From: Notospermus geniculatus
Lineage: Eukaryota > Nemertea > Pilidiophora > Heteronemertea > Lineidae
DNA length: 64,000 bases
NCBI GenBank assembly: GCA_002633025.1
Contig: NMRB01000202.1
Span: forward strand, 197,070 to 261,069
Direction: 5' to 3'
Each line of letters begins with the position of its first letter. The first letter of the stretch is position 1. Of the stretch, positions 58,188 through 64,000 are shown in pieces. The notes under the pieces were generated by a model. The model was given only the letters and a program-made list of their open reading frames with translations, was not told where the DNA came from and did not search any database. Position numbers and translations under genes: made by a program.

Positions 58188-58930
58188 TGTCAGATTGCCT
58201 GTGCATTGAGCTGCTGCTGTTTACCTGTTGTGATGTACATTTCAGCTGTTGAAATGTGCGGCTTCCCGAAGGCCATTGACCCTTTCCTCAAATGTGACAT
58301 CTGACAGGTTTTCCCAGACTGCCTCACATATGTGTGGAGGTTTAAACTGTTTCTTTTACTTTTCTTCTACTCTTGTACTTTTCTGTGGGTATTTCACCTC
58401 GACTTCATGGTTGATCCCCTGCCGTCCCCCCCTCAGCCCCCCCCACACACACACTATTTTATTACACACACCTCCACTAAAAAAATCCCCCACGATACAT
58501 TAGCCATATTTTGAAGCAGAAGTCCGTAGGTAGCTCCCACCTTCCAAAGGTTTTCTCTGGTATTCCCAGAGCACCAAAATTTGTCAAATGAACACTACTG
58601 TCCCCACGCATGTTGCTGTTCTCCACCAACATCAAATCTTTTTTGAACCATCTGTCTCTTTCCGTATTAGTCATCTTACCGCTGGTTCAGAATCGGCACC
58701 CATTGCTTTGCGTAGCGTTCTCCACATTCGGGTACGTCGCTGTCGTACATTGGTTCCTTTTCTACGCATTTATTTGGAATCAGCAGCCTGATACAGCTCC
58801 ATGTCAATAAATCTATTCTCATGTTGTAACCATGGCGACGGGATGGATAACATTTTATCGGTTCTGTGAGTGTGCACAGTTTATTTCGACTTGGTCAGGT
58901 GTTCTCTTGGAAAATGCTTTGGTTGTCGGT

Positions 58931-59912
58931 ATCGTTTTACTGCGTGTGGAGGTCTATTGGACTAACGCTGTGGCTGGAAGAGAAAAAATGGCCGTTGCTT
59001 ACACAGTGACTCGTTGCGTGCAGGTCTGAGGGAGCCTCCAGGGTGTACTGGTCCTGATAATCGTCTTCCATGTTTGGTGAACCACATTGCCACGTCCTCC
59101 CATGGCAGGGGTTTTTACCTCACTGCTCTTCATCCACTCATAAATGTTCTTTGCAAGGTACGAAGGTGAGTGAGACCAAAGCCCTGCTATGGGAGAATGC
59201 ATTGCCGTGTTACCCGGGTGGATGACTTCACCAACACCTTGCTTTTACACCATTCTCAGAGGTGTAGTGCCTCTGAATGGCACTCGAATTAGGCAAAGAA
59301 GGGGACCAAAGCCCACTTCCTCAAAAGGTGTCAGTCACCTGGTCCTGCTCTGTTTCCAACACAAAAGACATCCATAGGACCAAGTTTTGATGTGCTGCCC
59401 TCTATCACAGATATAACGCTGATCGTTTTACTGCGTGTGGAGGTCTATTGGACTAACGCTGTGGCTGGAAGAGAAAAAATGGCCGTTGCTTACACAGTGA
59501 CTCGTTGCGTGCAGATCTGAGGCGGCCTCCAGGGACTGGTCCTGATAATCGTCTTCCATGTTTGGTGAACCACATTGCCACATCCTCCCATGGCAGGGGT
59601 TTTTACCTCACTGCTCTTCATCCACTCATAAATGTTCTTTACAAGGTATGAAGGTGAGTGAGACCAAAGCCCTGCTATGGGAGAATGCATTGCCGTGTTA
59701 CCCGGGTGGATGACTTCACCAACACCTTGCTTAGTTTTACACCATTCTCAGAGGTGTAGTGCCTCTGAATGGCACTCGAATTAGGCAAAGAAGGGGACCA
59801 AAGCCCACTTCCTCAAAAGGTGTCAGTCACCTGGTCCTGCTCTGTTTCCAACACAAAAGACATCCATAGGACCAAGTTTTGATGTGCTGCCCTCTATCAC
59901 AGATATAACGCC
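58931..59912. repeat. 491-bp tandem duplication (58931-59420 / 59421-59912)
   Basis: atcgttttactgcgtgtgga starts both copies and cagatataacgc ends both; they are nearly identical. Each contains an FB1 foldback (59092-59200, 59581-59690) and an R59 repeat (59295-59417, 59781-59909). In CMIP intron 2. Confidence 0.95.
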
Positions 59913-60644
59913 GTTCATCATCACAGCTTTTGGAACCTGAAGACAAAAATAAAAGCAGATAACTTCATCTAGATTACTTTTGTTGTTCGAAATGCAAGAA
60001 AAAAAACATCTCTGCTCATGATCACCTGAAATGCCTTTTCTTGGAAAAGCAAGAAGAATTGGCTATTATCCCAAAGTTCTGTGAAAGAGCAAAATCAGCA
60101 TCAGGTGAAAATAAAAGGTTGTTGTGTGTAATACCTCCAGAGCCCCTTACATGCTGGGGGTGCAAAAGATCGTCACTGTTGATAGATCATCTGATCCCCG
60201 CAGCGGTAATTGGTGGTGAAAAGGTTAATGCCAGGTGACAACATCATTGTTTTGTCTCATGGGGCTAAGTACCAGGCTGAGACGCCATCAGGGTTAAGAG
60301 AAGCCGATTCACAAGCGATGGAAATTATTCCACGTCTTCTGGGATGGGGATTTAAAAAGGCTTTTAAAATAATCGTTGTCATGGTAACAGAATTGGATTA
60401 ACCGAGCTGGCTCTTTCTTGGCGGTGATGGTGCGTCTGTTGGAAGGTAATGTTTTGCTGGAGACAAAGTTGTTTTTTTGACGAAAATTCTCAAGCTCTCA
60501 GTTCAAGATCAGCGTTGTTAATGAAAAGAAAAATTTTGGTACGACTCAACACAGATGCCATCTCTGTAAGTCAAGTCAGAAGCAAGGCAAGGGAGGAGCC
60601 CCCATCTCATCCTAGATGAGCTGATTTGCTCATCTTGTTACCCC
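59913..60644. other. CMIP intron 2, no gene recognised
   Basis: No gene or repeat supported. Confidence 0.4.
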
Positions 60645-61137
60645 CACTCTTGAGTGCCTGTCTGGTTTCCGCCACTCCTGAGTGCCTGTCTGGTTTCCGC
60701 CACTCCTGAGTGCCTGTCTGGTTTCCGCCACTCGTGAGTGCCTGTCTGGTTTCCCCCCTCTTGAGTGCCCGTTTGGTTTCCGCCACTCCTGAATTCTCAT
60801 CTGGTTTCAGCACTCCTGAGTGCCTGTCTGGTTTCCGCCACTCCTGAGTGCCTCTCTGGTTTCCGCCACACCTGAATGCCCGTCTAGTTTCCCCCACTCC
60901 TGAGTGCCCGTCTGGTCTCCCCCAGTCTTGAGTGCCCATCTGGTTTCCGCCACTGCTGAGTGCCCATCTGGTTTCCACCACTCCTTAGTGTCCATCTGGT
61001 TTCCACCACTCCTGAGTGCCTGGTCTGGTTTCTGCCACTCCTGAGTGCCCATCTGGTTTCCACCACTCCTGGGTGCCTGTCTGGTTTCCACCACTCCTTA
61101 GTGCCCATCTGGTTTCTGCCACTCCTGAATGCCCATC
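60645..61137. repeat. 28-bp minisatellite, about 17 copies
   Basis: Unit cactcctgagtgcctgtctg then gtttccgc, with drift (cccatctg, ccaccact). 28 bp is not a multiple of three, so minus-strand frames cycle through a 28-residue pseudo-repeat; this is composition, not a gene. In CMIP intron 2. Confidence 0.95.
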
Positions 61138-61608
61138 AGCACTGCTCGATGAATCATAACGTAATGATGAAAATCGAGATGCCATCATTCAAAATTCAAT
61201 CAATATCATCATGATGAGGCAGGCATTTATTTACCTCCGATTATTTCTTCATACATTCATGTAATCGAAGCCTGGATTGATTCTGAAGCGATTCTGATGC
61301 GACTCGCGGCCAATTAGTATCATTATCAAAATAATTTTCTCCCAATTAGGATTGGCATTATGGACAGTCATTATCAAAGTATCCCTTCAAATATCTTCTG
61401 CAAATGTAGCGAGTGCGACCTGTCCTTTGCTGGTAGTGGACTGTCAAAGGGATGCAATGCAGGTGTTACTCCCAGACAATGGTACATCTGTAGAATGCAG
61501 CATCTCCACTTAAGTTGAGTTTGAACATGGTAACAGCGAAACTCTACACAACAATGTACGTGGTACTGCACAATAAAGCTGCTCCTTCAATCGAGCACCC
61601 TCCCGCTG
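61138..61608. other. CMIP intron 2, no gene recognised
   Basis: Nothing recognised. Confidence 0.4.
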
Positions 61609-61780
61609 CAGGCGCGGATCCAAGGGGGGCACACCAGGCGCACGCCCCCTTTCGGCCAACAAATCTGTAAAATTGACTGTGAAATTCTGAAATTTGGAGC
61701 AAATCATTGAAATTCACCGGTAATTTCAATGTTTCTAGCACAGTGCGCCCCCTCTTTTCCAAAATTGTGGATCCGCCCCT
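61609..61780. mobile_element. hAT-like MITE (CAGGCGCGGATC), copy 3
   Basis: caggcgcggatccaaggggg at the left, tggatccgcccct at the right. Same interior as copy 2 (aacaaatctgtaaaat, aaatcattgaaattcaccgg). cgctg is present just outside both ends. Confidence 0.8.
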
Positions 61781-62762
61781 ACGCTGTGCTGCCTTTCCAT
61801 TTGGAGCGAAAATTTACTGCCCTTTGTGTCAGGTTTATGGGCAATGCTTCCATGAAAAAGTCATCAGCTAATGGTTTGTTTCTGCCCAATGATCTGACAC
61901 ATGATACGACGTGCTTTATCACGACATGCATGACGTCTGATAATATGTCATGTTTTACCCTCTGCCCTCATCAGACGTTATATCCGTATCTTCCCAGAAT
62001 TCTGATTTATCGTCAACAGGAAGTGATTGGAGTGGTACAGTATGACAGGAAACAAGCAGCCATTGTCCATACTGGTATCTGATACCAGATATTACGTCAA
62101 TTAATTTGCCTGAAAAAGTATAAAAAGTCTGCAGTAGTTCTTTGCAAAGTCCCCAGGAGGTGTTACCATGACCCATTCATATTCATTGATTTGTCGGGGG
62201 CTCCAACCTGCCATGTGATCAATATTCTAGCATTTATAAACACCTTTTATTGATGTGTGCATTGTATTTTATGGCTGTGGCAGCACCATTTTATCAGGTG
62301 CACAAATATGCCGTTGGAAAAAATTGATGTGAAGGTCTACCAGAAATAACCCTTCATTATCTTTACCCATGGAACTGAGGATATTTTTTACATAACATGC
62401 CCTTTTTCTCAAACACGTCAATGCCATCCAAATCTCAGATTTAAAAGTACGTACATGTACCATCTGAAAGGTCGTCTTGTCTGCTTGCGCTGAACACCCA
62501 CGATGAGGGGTTTGGTTTACTTTGATATTGAAAACGTCTTTCCTTTCCACTCCCGAAGGAAGTTGCCGTCGGGTATATGATGTCGGTTTGTGTACCAGGG
62601 AGTGTGGAAAAAAGGGATTCGAGATGAATCAAAGTGTATGGTGCTGTGAATGGTGTCCTTTTGAATTATTTTGGATGAGTGTGGATTACATAATGAAATC
62701 CGAGATCCAGCTGATACCCAGTGGAACCTCTCATTTGTATTTTGTTTTTATTTTGTTTGGTA
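61781..62762. other. CMIP intron 2, no gene recognised
   Basis: 62525-62543 is identical to the last 19 bases of the window. No gene recognised. Confidence 0.4.
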
Positions 62763-62937
62763 CAGTGCACCCTCATTATCACGAACCTCGATTTTACGAA
62801 CTCCCGGATATTACGAACCCAACGTCTGGCTCCCAAACTTTTATGACATGTAGGTAAATCCTCGCTATTACGAACTCCGCGTTAGTATGAACATAACCCT
62901 TGGACCCAAAAGGGTTCGTAATAGTGAGGGAGGACGG
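62763..62937. mobile_element. Tigger-like MITE with TA flanks
   Basis: Left cagtgcaccctcattatcac then gaac, right (inverted) ccgtcctccctcactattac then gaac. ta is at 62761-62762 and 62938-62939. The interior repeats attacgaac, as in pogo/Tigger termini. Confidence 0.75.
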
Positions 62938-63032
62938 TATTTAGTTTGCTTACTAGGCAATACCCATTCAGTGGGGGAACTGCTAAATTCATGCGAGACG
63001 CATCACGTCATAGGAGCACTTGGGGGATGTAA

Positions 63033-63137
63033 TGACGTCATACCCGTTCAAGTAGCATAATGACATCATTCCGTCGTACATGATGTTGCCGACGTCACGG
63101 ATGACGCGACGGAAATCTCGGTGACGTCATGACGTCA
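63033..63137. promoter_or_regulatory. Cluster of CRE palindromes (TGACGTCA)
   Basis: Perfect octamers at 63033-63040, 63122-63129 and 63130-63137 (the last two abut), plus near sites (cacgtca, gacgtcacg, atgacgcgac). It lies 225-330 bp upstream of CMIP exon 3. It could be an intronic CREB/ATF-type element or simply part of a repeat. Confidence 0.4.
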
Positions 63138-63362
63138 AAAGGCCTAAACAGCATTGTTATTTTCGTTAATATCTTAATATTTCGAAAACTATAAGTCATA
63201 TCAAAATTCGGGCTTCGTAAGGACACTTCCAAGGTCTGTCTGCATGCGCATACCAAGTTTGGGGGTGATCCGTTCGTCAGCCTTGGAGAAAATTGCAAAC
63301 AAACAAACTCTTCTCAAATTTTAGCATGGTATTATAAAAATTGCATTCCTCTCTCTTTCCAG

Positions 63363-63413
63363 GCGAATAATTCCTATCTCAGAGATCAATGGCTACATTC
63401 TGTGCAATGGAAG
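63363..63413 (+). CDS. CMIP: CMIP coding exon 3
   Basis: 17 codons between ctttccag and aag|gtaagg, phase 0. ANNSYLRDQWLHSVQWK matches the vertebrate CMIP PH-domain C-terminal helix, which has the form ANSYLRDQWFHSLQWK. Residues 234-250. Further exons (helical middle part and LRRs) lie beyond the window. Confidence 0.96.
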
Positions 63414-64000
63414 GTAAGGTTCAGTTGTATTGAATGATGTGATTGGTCAGTCTTTCTCAGTCATACTGGGTGATGGTTGCAGTCAAAATTTCAACAGATG
63501 ATAAACTTCAGAGGTTGTTGTTGATCGTGCATAGAGAGTTCATTCACCTCTACAGCAATACAAGTACAACTGACATATGAAACTATGACCATCACCGCGA
63601 AGTCAGAGTTTTGTCTGAATTTGATGATACAATATGTCAGAAATCAGGCAGACCCCATGTGAGTAATTGTCCCCCGGAGCCCTCGGAGGGGGACTTGAAA
63701 ATACCGGCCGTCCGTGCGCCTCTGCCGCTCGCCGCTCGCCGCTACTAGTCCCTTCCGCTCTATAACTTAAGAACGACTAAAGATTTTGGATTCATATTTG
63801 GTGGAGGGACGTATCACGGGCCAAAGGTGTGTCGCGTGAAAGAATCGGCCAAATCCGATTCTCCACTTTGCCACCAGGGGGCCAAAAGTCAAACCACAAA
63901 AACTGCGATTACGCCTTTAATACTGAATGGAATTTCACGAAATTTTTATGGTAGGCTCATCTAGCAAGGGTACATAACATAATATTGAAAACGTCTTTCC
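63414..64000. other. CMIP intron 3, start, with dispersed repeat from about 63668
   Basis: A hairpin cccccggagccctcggaggg (63671-63690) and the ctctataacttaagaacgac family shared with 51.6 kb. No exon seen. Confidence 0.5.

Noticed and set aside
60607-61188. Repetitive GGNQ/GTQEW/KPDRHSG minus-strand protein
   Set aside because: The 28-bp unit cycles through frames, producing overlapping open frames in an intron. Not a gene.

Overview
This is a eukaryotic, animal window. It has spliced genes with canonical gt/ag junctions, few conserved exons, and dense short DNA transposons, foldback elements, satellites and local duplications. Frequent aggcct/taggcct motifs, tRNA-derived SINEs and the two recognisable genes suggest a non-vertebrate marine bilaterian (echinoderm, hemichordate or lophotrochozoan type). 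The sequence alone does not fix the phylum.

Two genes are well supported and are divergently arranged. On the minus strand, 43135 to 41945 is the 5' coding exon of a tandem MATH (TRAF-like) domain protein. It ends at a perfect donor, so the remaining exons should lie at lower coordinates, and I could not find them. On the plus strand, three phase-0 coding exons (47799-48368, 50452-50580, 63363-63413) encode the first 250 residues of CMIP (c-Maf-inducing protein). They cover an acidic/serine-rich N-terminus and most of the PH domain. The gene runs off the right edge. A CRE, an E-box and a TATA-like box lie about 300 bp upstream of the CMIP start.

The left two thirds (1-41.2 kb) contain no gene I can support. 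The layout is: palindromic MITEs at 0-14 kb; tandem duplications of 844 bp (16.6-18.3 kb) and 2.4/2.1 kb (18.5-23.0 kb); a 16-copy, 210/211-bp satellite (23.76-27.13 kb); a roughly 3.1/2.1 kb duplication carrying decayed unrecognised minus-strand coding fragments (27.0-32.2 kb); a 501-bp duplication (32.25-33.2 kb); a 2.35/2.2 kb duplication (35.06-39.6 kb) with expanded MITE-derived arrays; and a 30-bp minisatellite (41.25-41.66 kb). Further duplications lie at 44.0-45.3 kb and 58.9-59.9 kb. CMIP intron 2 (12.8 kb) is packed with hAT-like, Tigger-like, piggyBac, TAA-flanked and foldback elements plus a 28-bp minisatellite.

The most informative feature is that duplicated copies act as natural controls. 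Three transposons are present in one copy and precisely absent from the other, which reads out target-site duplications directly: TAA at 18850-19088, TAA at 36422-36861, and 9 bp at 27886-28973. The duplicates could be real tandem duplications, or allelic haplotypes wrongly joined in a draft assembly of a heterozygous animal. N gaps lie at 10339-10574, 32247-32252, 41248 and 46091-46261.
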